Below are positions 1-5,645 of a DNA stretch of 6,705 nucleotides, one piece after another. How positions within the stretch are numbered: the stretch's first letter is position 1; each line of letters begins with the position of its first letter. A program made the translations under genes and the position numbers. Source of the stretch: JADZGC01 sp964613485 (GTDB lineage Bacteria > Patescibacteriota > Saccharimonadia > CAILAD01 > GCA-016700035). Location: contig CAZTHB010000033.1 of the NCBI GenBank assembly GCA_964613485.1, positions 1 through 6,705 of the forward strand. Reading direction: 5' to 3'. Under the pieces are notes generated by a model. That model did no database searches and was not told the origin of the DNA. It saw only the letters and a program-made list of their open reading frames with translations.

Positions 1-3000
1 GCGGAGAATTATTATCTCGAAATGCAACCGCATATAGGTTGGGAGCCTCAGGACAAGGTGAATGCTGGTTTGCGCAAACTGTCACGAGAGCTAGATCTGG
101 GATTAGTGATAACTGGTGATGCGCACTACTCAAAATCCGATCAGCATTACGCGCATGATATTCTCTTGTGTGTGCAGACCGGATCGACAATCGAAGACCC
201 GAATCGTTTTAAACTCGATCAAGACTTGAGTATATATTCTGGGGTACAGATCGCCGAACGGTTTCCTGATGACCCGCAGGCTCTCGAAAATACTGTCAAG
301 ATTGCTGAGATGTGTGATCTTGAGATAGAACTCGGGAAAATCTTAATCCCGACATTCGAAGTGCCGGATGGTAAAACGGAGAGAGAATACCTACGCGAAC
401 TCGTATATCAGGGGGCTATGTGGCGGTACGGCGATATACCCAAGGAAGATATTTCTCACTATGACGAGAAGTCAGCTAAGCCGAAATTGCCTGCACCGGT
501 AGTAGAGCGGATTGAGTATGAGCTAGAGGTCATCGCGCGTATGGGGTATGACGGGTATTTTCTGATTGTGGCCGATTTGCTTAACTGGTCAAAGAATCAA
601 GGCATCGTGTGTGGACCGGGGCGTGGCTCGGCTGCTGGTTCGATCATTGCTTATGTGACCAATATTACTGACTTAGACCCGATCAAATACGATCTGCTGT
701 TTGAGCGATTCTTAAACCCAGATCGTATCTCGATGCCTGATATTGATATGGACTTTGCTGACGACCGTCGCGAAGAGGTTATTGCGTATGCTACCGAGAA
801 GTACGGACAGGATCATGTTGCGCAAATCATCACCTTCGGCATCATGGCGGCTCGTAACGCCGTTCGTGATACGGGGCGCGTATTAGCGATGCCATACGCC
901 GAAGTCGATGCGGTTGCGAAACTCATCCCGGCGCCAATTCAGGGCCGCCATATCCCACTTGAGAAGTCGATTCAGGATGATCCCGACCTGAAGAAAGAAT
1001 ATGAAGGCAACCCTCGGACTAAGCGACTCATCGACATTGCCATGCAGCTTGAGGGAACGATTCGTAATGCGGGTACTCATGCTGCTGGTGTGGTTATCGC
1101 GCCGGAGCCGTTGGACGAGTACGTGCCGCTGACGCGTGCTGCGAAGGGTGGAGTATCGACTCAGTACATTGGTACCATCATGGAAGAGCTGGGACTGTTG
1201 AAATTCGATTTCTTGGGGCTCTCGAACCTGACGATTATTAAGAACGCATTGCGTATCATTAAGCGTGTTTATGGGCGTGAAATCGAAGTCGGCGAGATAC
1301 CGATTGATGATCCGAAGACATACGAGCTTTTGGCGCACGGGGATACGACCGGTGTCTTCCAGCTCGAGTCGGCTGGTATGAAACGCTATATCAAGGATCT
1401 CAAGCCGGACCGTTTCGAAGACATTATCGCGATGGTGGCACTCTATCGTCCGGGCCCGATGCAGTGGATCGATGATTTCATTTCACGCAAACACAATCCA
1501 GATACGATCGTCTTCGATCATCCAAAGATGGAAGCGGCTTTGCGTGAGACCTATGGCATTATTGTCTATCAAGAGCAGGTCATGCAGATTTCAAAGGATC
1601 TCTGCGGCTTCACGGGCGGTCAGGCCGACACATTACGTAAGGGTATCGGTAAGAAGATCCCAGAAGTAATCGCTAAGATGAAGCAAGACTTTATCGATGG
1701 CGCAATCAAGCATTCTGATGCTGATCCAGTTTTTGTCGAAAAGTTATGGGCAGGCATCGAGGACTTTGCGGCTTACTGTTTTAATAAGAGTCATGCGGCG
1801 TGCTATGCACTGATCGCAGTGCAGACGGCATACCTTAAGGCGCATTATCCGGCAGCATTCATGGCAGCCCTCCTAACTAGTGATCACGGGAATCTCGATC
1901 GTATTTCGATCGAGGTGTCGGAGTGTCGCAAGATGGGCATTGAGATTCTTCCTCCTGATGTGAATGAGTCATTTTCTGAATTTGCAGTGATTAGAGGCGA
2001 TGATGGGGTAGATAGTATTCGCTTCGGGCTTGCTGCAGTCAAGAATGTCGGCCAAGGGCCGGTCAATGCGATTCTCAAGGCGCGCGAAGAGGGTGGTCCG
2101 TTCGCTAATGTTGAGGATTTTGTTCGCCGTGTTGACGCGCGTGAGATAAATAAGAAAGCTATCGAAGCTCTTATGAAGGTTGGGGCATTCGATTCGTTTG
2201 AGGATCGCAGTACGCTTATTTATAATCTCGATAAAATCGTCATCTATATGTCGCGCGCTCAGAAAAACGCACTCTCCGGCCAGATCGATATTTTTGGGAG
2301 TCTTGGTGCGGCCGAAGATATCCCGTCCCTGCCACTTGATACCCCGAGCGAGCAGCTTGATACACGTGAGATTGCAACATGGGAGAAGGAGCTTCTTGGC
2401 CTCTATCTGACAAGTCATCCGTTGCGCGATGTTGAGGCCTGGCTGACCGAGAAAACTGTACCGGCTGCGAACCTTAAACCCGAGATGGATGGTGAGAAAG
2501 TTACTATCGGCGGGGTAATTACTACGGTGCGTAAGATCCTCACAAAGAAGGGTGACAATATGGCATTTGTAGGGCTCGAGACGCTTAAAGGTGAGACAGA
2601 GTTGCTTGTTTTTCCACGAGCTTATGAGGCGTATACGGAATCTTGGGTAGAGGATCGATTGATCGCAGTGCAGGGGAAGGTGAATGCACGCGATCGTGAT
2701 GGTAATGTCTCGGATGACGTGAAAGTCGTGGTGGATAAGGTGAAGTCTCTGGAGCCAAGTATTCTTAAGCATTTTATCCCGACCGGAGAGCGACAAGAGG
2801 TAGATATACCTGAAACGGCCGCAAAAAAAGCTGATCGAATAGTGATTGCACTCCCTGATTTGAGCGATCAGGCCGCACTCCTTCGCCTAAAGAGTATGCT
2901 GCAGAGCGCTCCAGGCGAGACAGAGGCAGTCCTGGAGCTGACGAGTACTGGGCAGAAGATCCGTTTACCATTTAAGGTGACAGTTACCACGAAGCTCGAG

Positions 3001-3048
3001 AAGGCGTTGGCCGAAATTATCGAGCCGAGTTCGATTACAGTTGAGTAA
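1..3048 (+). CDS. dnaE: DNA polymerase III subunit alpha, 5'-truncated by window edge
   Basis: Catalytic subunit of the replicative DNA polymerase (C-family), which extends primed DNA in the cytoplasmic replisome. The frame is open from base 1, so the in-frame ATG at 22 is internal. 1015 residues are visible against about 1160 in E. coli DnaE, so roughly the first part of the PHP domain is missing. In order: the end of the PHP domain with GDAHY (about residue 38); the polymerase core with GPGRGSAAGS (about 206-215); the catalytic motif PDIDMDF (nt 736-756) and the third catalytic Asp in KFDFLGL (nt 1207-1209); FNKSHAACYAL; a helix-hairpin-helix region (EINKKAIEALMKVGAFD); the clamp-binding motif QIDIFG (nt 2281-2298); and an OB fold (about residues 832-905). 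All expected catalytic acidic residues are present and no intein is seen. It is DnaE, not PolC, because no exonuclease domain is inserted in the PHP region. It converges on the next gene and has no convincing terminator of its own. Confidence 0.97.
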   Translation, partial: AENYYLEMQPHIGWEPQDKVNAGLRKLSRELDLGLVITGDAHYSKSDQHYAHDILLCVQTGSTIEDPNRFKLDQDLSIYSGVQIAERFPDDPQALENTVKIAEMCDLEIELGKILIPTFEVPDGKTEREYLRELVYQGAMWRYGDIPKEDISHYDEKSAKPKLPAPVVERIEYELEVIARMGYDGYFLIVADLLNWSKNQGIVCGPGRGSAAGSIIAYVTNITDLDPIKYDLLFERFLNPDRISMPDIDMDFADDRREEVIAYATEKYGQDHVAQIITFGIMAARNAVRDTGRVLAMPYAEVDAVAKLIPAPIQGRHIPLEKSIQDDPDLKKEYEGNPRTKRLIDIAMQLEGTIRNAGTHAAGVVIAPEPLDEYVPLTRAAKGGVSTQYIGTIMEELGLLKFDFLGLSNLTIIKNALRIIKRVYGREIEVGEIPIDDPKTYELLAHGDTTGVFQLESAGMKRYIKDLKPDRFEDIIAMVALYRPGPMQWIDDFISRKHNPDTIVFDHPKMEAALRETYGIIVYQEQVMQISKDLCGFTGGQADTLRKGIGKKIPEVIAKMKQDFIDGAIKHSDADPVFVEKLWAGIEDFAAYCFNKSHAACYALIAVQTAYLKAHYPAAFMAALLTSDHGNLDRISIEVSECRKMGIEILPPDVNESFSEFAVIRGDDGVDSIRFGLAAVKNVGQGPVNAILKAREEGGPFANVEDFVRRVDAREINKKAIEALMKVGAFDSFEDRSTLIYNLDKIVIYMSRAQKNALSGQIDIFGSLGAAEDIPSLPLDTPSEQLDTREIATWEKELLGLYLTSHPLRDVEAWLTEKTVPAANLKPEMDGEKVTIGGVITTVRKILTKKGDNMAFVGLETLKGETELLVFPRAYEAYTESWVEDRLIAVQGKVNARDRDGNVSDDVKVVVDKVKSLEPSILKHFIPTGERQEVDIPETAAKKADRIVIALPDLSDQAALLRLKSMLQSAPGETEAVLELTSTGQKIRLPFKVTVTTKLEKALAEIIEPSSITVE

Positions 3049-3052
3049 CTCC

Positions 3053-3085
3053 AAATAAAAATAGCCACCATTGTAAGTGATGGCT
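3053..3085 (-). terminator. Intrinsic terminator of the small gene at 3103-3522
   Basis: Read on the minus strand, AGCCATCA and TGGTGGCT form an 8-bp stem with one U-G wobble and a 7-base loop, followed directly by ATTTTTATTT. On the plus strand the same hairpin has a C-A mismatch and no following T run, so it serves the minus-strand gene rather than dnaE. Confidence 0.75.
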
Positions 3086-3102
3086 GGGTTGAAGTGACCG
3101 TT

Positions 3103-3522
3103 CTATCGGCCTAATCCAAGTAACTCCTGCTTGATTTTATAGGGCACATACTGCCAGAGAAGTTCAAGATCGCCAGAAATGATCAGGCCTAGGGTATAGA
3201 TACGAATGGCCTCCTCGGTCATAACGACACTACGACAATCTTCGGGCGAGTGATGGATTGATACGCTGCCAAGTCGTCTCGCATCCTCGGCAATCAGGCT
3301 CCGGGCCTCACGAAGACTCAGGCCGAAAAAGAACGGGTTGGTTCGCCTGCTCATTGACCCCCAGGTGTGGATGCGAGCAGTCAAAGCTGGTTTGCCGAGG
3401 TCGAAAGTGAGGTGATCATGTGTTCGATTAGTGGGGGTGCGCATGATGTACATGCGCCGCGGCTCATAGGTATCGAGCTGAAGAAAGAAGCCGGTGATAT
3501 CTTCGACTTTGAAGCGGTGCAT
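3103..3522 (-). CDS. Small protein of unknown function (139 aa)
   Basis: I do not recognise this protein. The reading frame extends upstream to 3567, but I chose the ATG at 3522 because AAGGA (3529-3533 on the plus strand, read as complement) lies exactly 6 bases before it; the ATG at 3528 abuts that site. The product begins MHRFKVEDITGFFLQLD and ends KQELLGLGR. It shows no signal peptide, no membrane segment and only one cysteine. It is rich in Arg and His, with a likely helical stretch LSLREARSLIAEDARRLG (about residues 68-85) and a hydrophobic C-terminal part (IRIYTLGLIISG). It has its own Shine-Dalgarno sequence and its own terminator, which supports a real gene. It converges with dnaE and diverges from rplS across about 113 bases. 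A shared leader element precedes it. Function cannot be assigned from the sequence. Confidence 0.75.
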   Translation of the reverse strand: MHRFKVEDITGFFLQLDTYEPRRMYIMRTPTNRTHDHLTFDLGKPALTARIHTWGSMSRRTNPFFFGLSLREARSLIAEDARRLGSVSIHHSPEDCRSVVMTEEAIRIYTLGLIISGDLELLWQYVPYKIKQELLGLGR

Positions 3523-3528
3523 GATCAT

Positions 3529-3533
3529 TCCTT
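3529..3533 (-). promoter_or_regulatory. Shine-Dalgarno site that fixes the start at 3522
   Basis: AAGGA on the minus strand with a 6-base spacer to the ATG at 3522. This decides against the longer 154-residue form starting at 3567, for which no comparable site is seen. Confidence 0.65.
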
Positions 3534-3536
3534 CTG

Positions 3537-3546
3537 GTAGAGGTGC
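3537..3546 (-). promoter_or_regulatory. Leader element variant GCACCTCTAC upstream of the small gene
   Basis: On the minus strand GCACCTCTAC lies 14 bases before the ATG at 3522 and 3 bases before the Shine-Dalgarno sequence. It differs from the pyrC/pyrD element GCACCTACTAC by a single deleted base and sits at nearly the same distance from the start. Its role is unknown. Confidence 0.45.
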
Positions 3547-3597
3547 GAGATGCGGTAAGTGTGCCATAAGTTTAGTAATTTTTCAACAGATAAGCTC

Positions 3598-3626
3598 TTG
3601 AAAAGATCCTCACGATCTGATACTAT
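3598..3626 (+). promoter_or_regulatory. Promoter of rplS, extended -10 type
   Basis: TTGAAA (3598-3603), a 17-base spacer, then TACTAT (3621-3626) preceded by TGA, which fits an extended -10. The expected transcription start is near 3633, only about 3 bases before the ATG. A perfect 5-bp inverted repeat (AGATC, 3604-3608; GATCT, 3614-3618) fills most of the spacer and may be chance. Confidence 0.7.
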
Positions 3627-3635
3627 GGGCAAGTT

Positions 3636-4265
3636 ATGCAAATCGAACTCTTGCAAAAGCCACAACTTAAGGCAAAACTTCCTGAGATTAAGCCAGGCGA
3701 TACCGTTCGTGTACACCAGTTGATCCGCGAAGGGAATAAGACTCGTACCCAGGTCTTCGAAGGTCTTGTTATCCGTTATCGCAAGCAAAATAGCGGTAAT
3801 GCATTTTTGACTGTTCGTAAGATAGCTTCGGGTGTCGGGGTCGAAAAAAGCTGGTTTGTACACTCTCCAAATGTACAGAAGATCGAAGTGCTCCGTCGCA
3901 GCAAAGTACGTCGTGCCTTCTTGAGCTACATGCGTGGGCTACGCGGTAAGGCAGCTCGCTTGACCGAGCAAGATTTTGATAAGAATGCCGCAAATGAAGC
4001 AGATCACCGTACTGCCGACGAACTCGTCGCCCTGGAAGCAGAGACCAAGGCTGCTGAGGCCGAAGCTGCTGCAACTGAGCCAGAAGTTGTCGCTTCTACC
4101 GAAGTTATCGCAGCAGAAGAGAATAAGGAAGCAGCTCAAGCAGACGCTACAGCCGATGACAATGGCGCCGATGACGAACAGCAGCTCGCCGCCGAAGAAA
4201 CCCAAGCTGGTGTTGATAAGGCCGAGGTTGAAACTGACAAGAAACAGGACAAGACAACAGCTTAA
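3636..4265 (+). CDS. rplS: Large ribosomal subunit protein bL19 with long acidic C-terminal tail
   Basis: L19 is a protein of the 50S subunit near the interface with the 30S subunit. Residues 1-110 match the full bacterial L19 fold: KPGDTVRV (about 19-26), QVFEGLVI (39-46), TVRKIASGVGVEKSW (59-73), HSPNVQKIEVLRR (76-88), and LRGKAARL (102-109). Typical L19 is about 115 residues; this one has 209. Residues 111-209 form an extension rich in Ala and acidic residues (about 30 Asp/Glu against 8 Lys/Arg, with a single Phe and no Trp or Tyr), very likely disordered. The start is set by the fit to the L19 N-terminus. No Shine-Dalgarno sequence precedes it, and the promoter places the RNA start about 3 bases upstream. 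The usual partners rpsP, rimM and trmD are absent here, so the gene appears monocistronic between its own promoter and terminator. Confidence 0.96.
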   Translation: MQIELLQKPQLKAKLPEIKPGDTVRVHQLIREGNKTRTQVFEGLVIRYRKQNSGNAFLTVRKIASGVGVEKSWFVHSPNVQKIEVLRRSKVRRAFLSYMRGLRGKAARLTEQDFDKNAANEADHRTADELVALEAETKAAEAEAAATEPEVVASTEVIAAEENKEAAQADATADDNGADDEQQLAAEETQAGVDKAEVETDKKQDKTTA

Positions 4266-4280
4266 GCTGCCTCAATAGCG

Positions 4281-4314
4281 CACCAAAAAACGCCTCTCGG
4301 GGCGTTTTTTGGTG
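4281..4314 (+). terminator. Intrinsic terminator of rplS, symmetrical and possibly bidirectional
   Basis: A perfect 14-bp inverted repeat: CACCAAAAAACGCC (4281-4294), loop TCTCGG, GGCGTTTTTTGGTG (4301-4314). The GC stem followed by six T (4305-4310) is a standard terminator for rplS. Because A6 also precedes the stem, it can work in the other direction as a backstop for the minus-strand gene. Confidence 0.9.
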
Positions 4315-4329
4315 TTTGAATATTGTAAT

Positions 4330-4354
4330 AAAAAGCCCCCGGGATGCCGGGGGC
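4330..4354 (-). terminator. Intrinsic terminator of the small gene at 4400-4744
   Basis: GCCCCCGG (4335-4342) and CCGGGGGC (4347-4354) form a perfect 8-bp GC stem with a 4-base loop. Read on the minus strand it is followed by TTTTTATTA, so it ends the minus-strand transcript. Confidence 0.87.
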
Positions 4355-4399
4355 GAGGTGCTACTCATAGAGTCTGCGCAACTCTGGTTTTGTAGCTAT

Positions 4400-4744
4400 T
4401 TAGTTCGTAGCTCTTTGGCGCTCATCTCGTAGCTCATGCCAGTGCAGAGCGATGAGCATTGCGTCTTCTGGGCTCAACTTGCACGGGGCGCAGTGGCGTA
4501 GCGAACATGAGCGAGGGAAGGACCCATCGATCATGGAGACGCCTGCCAGGTCTGCGCCCCAGCGCCCAGGCTGACTCGTCCGGAAAGACACAACTTCGGT
4601 AGCGATTACGGGATGGCAGTCGCAGTCGAGGTAGATGTCCCCCGGGGTGAAGTCTGGAAGCGCCCGAGAGCGTGCGTGCTCCAGTGGATACCGGAGCCAT
4701 TTTTTACAAAAAAGTATTACGTCGTCTAGGTACTTGCTGTCCAT
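4400..4744 (-). CDS. Small Cys/His-containing protein of unknown function (114 aa)
   Basis: Not firmly recognised. The frame extends upstream to a TTG at 4804, but I prefer the ATG at 4744: AAAGAG lies 5 bases before it, and the predicted promoter would place the RNA start close to 4803, making the TTG start implausible. The product begins MDSKYLDDVILFCKKW. Two clusters stand out: C41, C43, H44 (the segment DCDCHP) and C80, H84, C85, C88 (SCSLRHCAPC), which together could bind a metal such as zinc or iron; this is inference. Between them is GVSMIDGSFPRSC, and the C-terminus has a likely helix (SPEDAMLIALHWHELRDERQ). The GxSxIDGSxPRSCSxxHC pattern looks conserved in character, but I cannot name a family. 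There is no signal peptide or membrane segment. It has its own promoter and terminator, and diverges from pyrC. Confidence 0.75.
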   Translation of the reverse strand: MDSKYLDDVILFCKKWLRYPLEHARSRALPDFTPGDIYLDCDCHPVIATEVVSFRTSQPGRWGADLAGVSMIDGSFPRSCSLRHCAPCKLSPEDAMLIALHWHELRDERQRATN

Positions 4745-4761
4745 GAGGTCTCTTTCGAGTC

Positions 4762-4770
4762 GTAGTGGTC
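4762..4770 (-). promoter_or_regulatory. Weak relative of the leader element (GACCACTAC)
   Basis: On the minus strand GACCACTAC ends 17 bases before the ATG at 4744 and 6 bases before AAAGAG. It resembles GCACCTACTAC without the T and with one other change. Taken alone it would not be notable; it is listed because of its position relative to the stronger copies upstream of three other genes. Confidence 0.25.
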
Positions 4771-4809
4771 GTGGTTCAGCAGCCGCGGCACTACGTATGG
4801 ACAAAAGTA

Positions 4810-4838
4810 TTTATACATATCATTCGCAGGCATTGCAA
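4810..4838 (-). promoter_or_regulatory. Promoter of the small gene at 4400-4744
   Basis: On the minus strand: TTGCAA (4833-4838), a 17-base spacer, then TATAAA (4810-4815). The expected transcription start is near 4803, giving a leader of about 60 bases before the ATG at 4744. Confidence 0.65.
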
Positions 4839-4856
4839 GCATAAGTAATAGGCTCT

Positions 4857-4875
4857 GAGAATTTGTTTGATTCTC
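4857..4875. repeat. Inverted repeat overlapping the pyrC -35 region
   Basis: GAGAAT (4857-4862) and ATTCTC (4870-4875) form a perfect 6-bp inverted repeat around a 7-base centre. It covers the predicted -35 hexamer of pyrC, so it could be an operator; an arm this short can also arise by chance. Confidence 0.35.
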
Positions 4876-4895
4876 TCCTGAATATCTGCTAGTGT
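4867..4895 (+). promoter_or_regulatory. Candidate pyrC promoter with extended -10
   Basis: TTGATT (4867-4872), a 17-base spacer, then TAGTGT (4890-4895) preceded by TGC. The predicted RNA start is near 4902, giving a leader of about 35 bases that contains the shared element at 4911-4921 and the Shine-Dalgarno sequence. Confidence 0.5.
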
Positions 4896-4910
4896 AGCCA
4901 AGTTCGATTT

Positions 4911-4921
4911 GCACCTACTAC
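4911..4921 (+). promoter_or_regulatory. Leader element GCACCTACTAC upstream of pyrC
   Basis: Eleven bases identical to the element before pyrD on the other strand. Here it ends 15 bases before the pyrC ATG and 3 bases before GGAGG (4925-4929). If the predicted promoter is right, it lies inside the mRNA leader. Its CACCTACT core resembles the anti-Shine-Dalgarno tail of 16S rRNA (CACCTCCT). Function unknown. Confidence 0.55.
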
Positions 4922-4936
4922 ATTGGAGGCCAATAC

Positions 4937-5566
4937 ATGCTACTAGAACTTGATGAGGTGGAGCTACTTCTACCGAACGACCTACATGTCCATCTGCGCG
5001 ATATGCCGATGATGCGTGATGTGTTGCCTTTCAGTGCTCAGCAAGCTGACCACATCTTGCCGATGCCCAACACAAANNNNNNNNNNNNNNNNNNNNNNNN
5101 NNNNNNNNNNNNNNNNNNNNNNNNNNNNNNNNNNNNNNNNNNNNNNNNNNNNNNNNNNNNNNNNNNNNNNNNNNNNGAGTTCATCCTGTTGGCCGACATC
5201 CATAAGAATATCTGGTTCGGCAGTGACTCCGCGCCTCACCCGATGGAGTCAAAGCTTGGCGAGAAGCCGTTCTTTGGTGCTTGGACATCGCCGGTCGCAG
5301 TGCCAGTGCTCTGGGATTACATCTATCGGCACAAGGGGTACAGCCCCGAGCGCTGTAGGGAGATCTTCGAAGCATTCATGACGCGTAATGGCGCGGCTTT
5401 TTACGGACTGCCCGTGCGCGAGGATCGTACACTGACATTGCGACGCGATCGCTGGCAGGTCCCGGCTGAGCATCGGGGTGTCGTCCCATGGAAGGACGGT
5501 GAATATCTCGATTGGCGGGTAGATGGGATGGGCTGGTTCGGCTCTCCTGATACGTTTGCTGGTTGA
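4937..5566 (+). CDS. pyrC: Dihydroorotase, interrupted by an assembly gap
   Basis: Catalyses reversible ring closure of N-carbamoyl-L-aspartate to L-dihydroorotate, the third step of UMP synthesis, in the cytoplasm, using a metal centre in a TIM barrel. The ATG at 4937 has GGAGG with a 7-base spacer. The first 46 residues match the E. coli-type enzyme: the metal-binding DLHVHLRD (H17, H19) and the strand ending PMPNT. After the gap come GSDSAPH (the metal-ligand Asp codon is at 5225-5227), FEAFMTRNGAAFYGLPV and the C-terminal tail. The 33 residues implied by the N run are far too few. E. coli PyrC (348 aa) has about 187 residues between these anchors, including the carboxylated Lys and two metal-binding His, so those are unseen here rather than absent. 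The frame agrees on both sides of the placeholder. It is convergent with pyrD, the next pathway step. Confidence 0.93.
   Translation: MLLELDEVELLLPNDLHVHLRDMPMMRDVLPFSAQQADHILPMPNTXXXXXXXXXXXXXXXXXXXXXXXXXXXXXXXXXXEFILLADIHKNIWFGSDSAPHPMESKLGEKPFFGAWTSPVAVPVLWDYIYRHKGYSPERCREIFEAFMTRNGAAFYGLPVREDRTLTLRRDRWQVPAEHRGVVPWKDGEYLDWRVDGMGWFGSPDTFAG
5077..5176. other. Assembly gap of 100 N
   Basis: Exactly 100 N inside pyrC, the usual placeholder for a gap of unknown size. Comparison of the flanking coding sequence with E. coli PyrC suggests that about 560 bases are really missing. An intact gene needs a true length of one more than a multiple of three. Confidence 0.97.
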
Positions 5567-5573
5567 TTAATTT

Positions 5574-5603
5574 GGCTCGAGTTTAGACTCGGGCCTATTT
5601 TTT
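5574..5603 (+). terminator. Intrinsic terminator of pyrC
   Basis: GGCTCGAG (5574-5581), loop TTTAGA, CTCGGGCC (5588-5595) form an 8-bp stem with one wobble pair, followed by TATTTTTT. It starts seven bases after the TGA stop. Confidence 0.88.
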
Positions 5604-5606
5604 ACT

Positions 5607-5636
5607 AAAAGACCCCATATCATTTTGACATGGGGT
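5607..5636 (-). terminator. Intrinsic terminator of pyrD
   Basis: ACCCCAT (5612-5618) and ATGGGGT (5630-5636) pair, with a further TCA/TGA pairing inside after a single mismatch. Read on the minus strand, the stem is followed by CTTTTAG. The U run is short, so this is somewhat weaker than the pyrC terminator. Confidence 0.72.
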
Positions 5637-5645
5637 GGATTGGTG

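Noticed and set aside
1969..2796. Long antisense open frame of 275 codons inside dnaE
   Set aside because: It lies wholly opposite conserved dnaE codons, has no Shine-Dalgarno sequence or terminator, and its product has no recognisable motif. Such shadows are common opposite long genes; the same applies to the antisense frames at 883-1338 and 2774-3071.
3049..3102. Terminator for dnaE in this interval
   Set aside because: The only hairpin has a mismatch in the plus-strand RNA and no T run on that side; it fits the minus-strand gene instead.
3523..3567. Longer N-terminus for the small gene, starting at 3567
   Set aside because: No Shine-Dalgarno sequence precedes 3567, while the ATG at 3522 has AAGGA at 6 bases, and the extra segment covers the leader element.
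3976..4278. Overlapping frame of about 100 codons within the rplS tail region
   Set aside because: It is a +1-frame shadow of the acidic tail, giving a Lys/Leu/Pro/Gln-rich product by codon composition. It has no ribosome binding site and overlaps the clear L19 frame.
4745..4804. TTG start at 4804 for the Cys/His protein
   Set aside because: The predicted promoter would begin transcription at about 4803. The extra residues are low-complexity, and the ATG at 4744 has an acceptable Shine-Dalgarno sequence.
4911..4921. TACTAC within the shared leader element as a -10 box
   Set aside because: It lacks the final T, no -35 lies 16-18 bases upstream in pyrC (TGTAGC) or pyrD (CTGTAA), and a better promoter exists upstream of pyrC.
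4937..5566. pyrC as a naturally short 209-residue dihydroorotase or a pseudogene
   Set aside because: The missing middle coincides exactly with a 100-N placeholder, and both flanks are intact and in frame, so truncation is an assembly effect.
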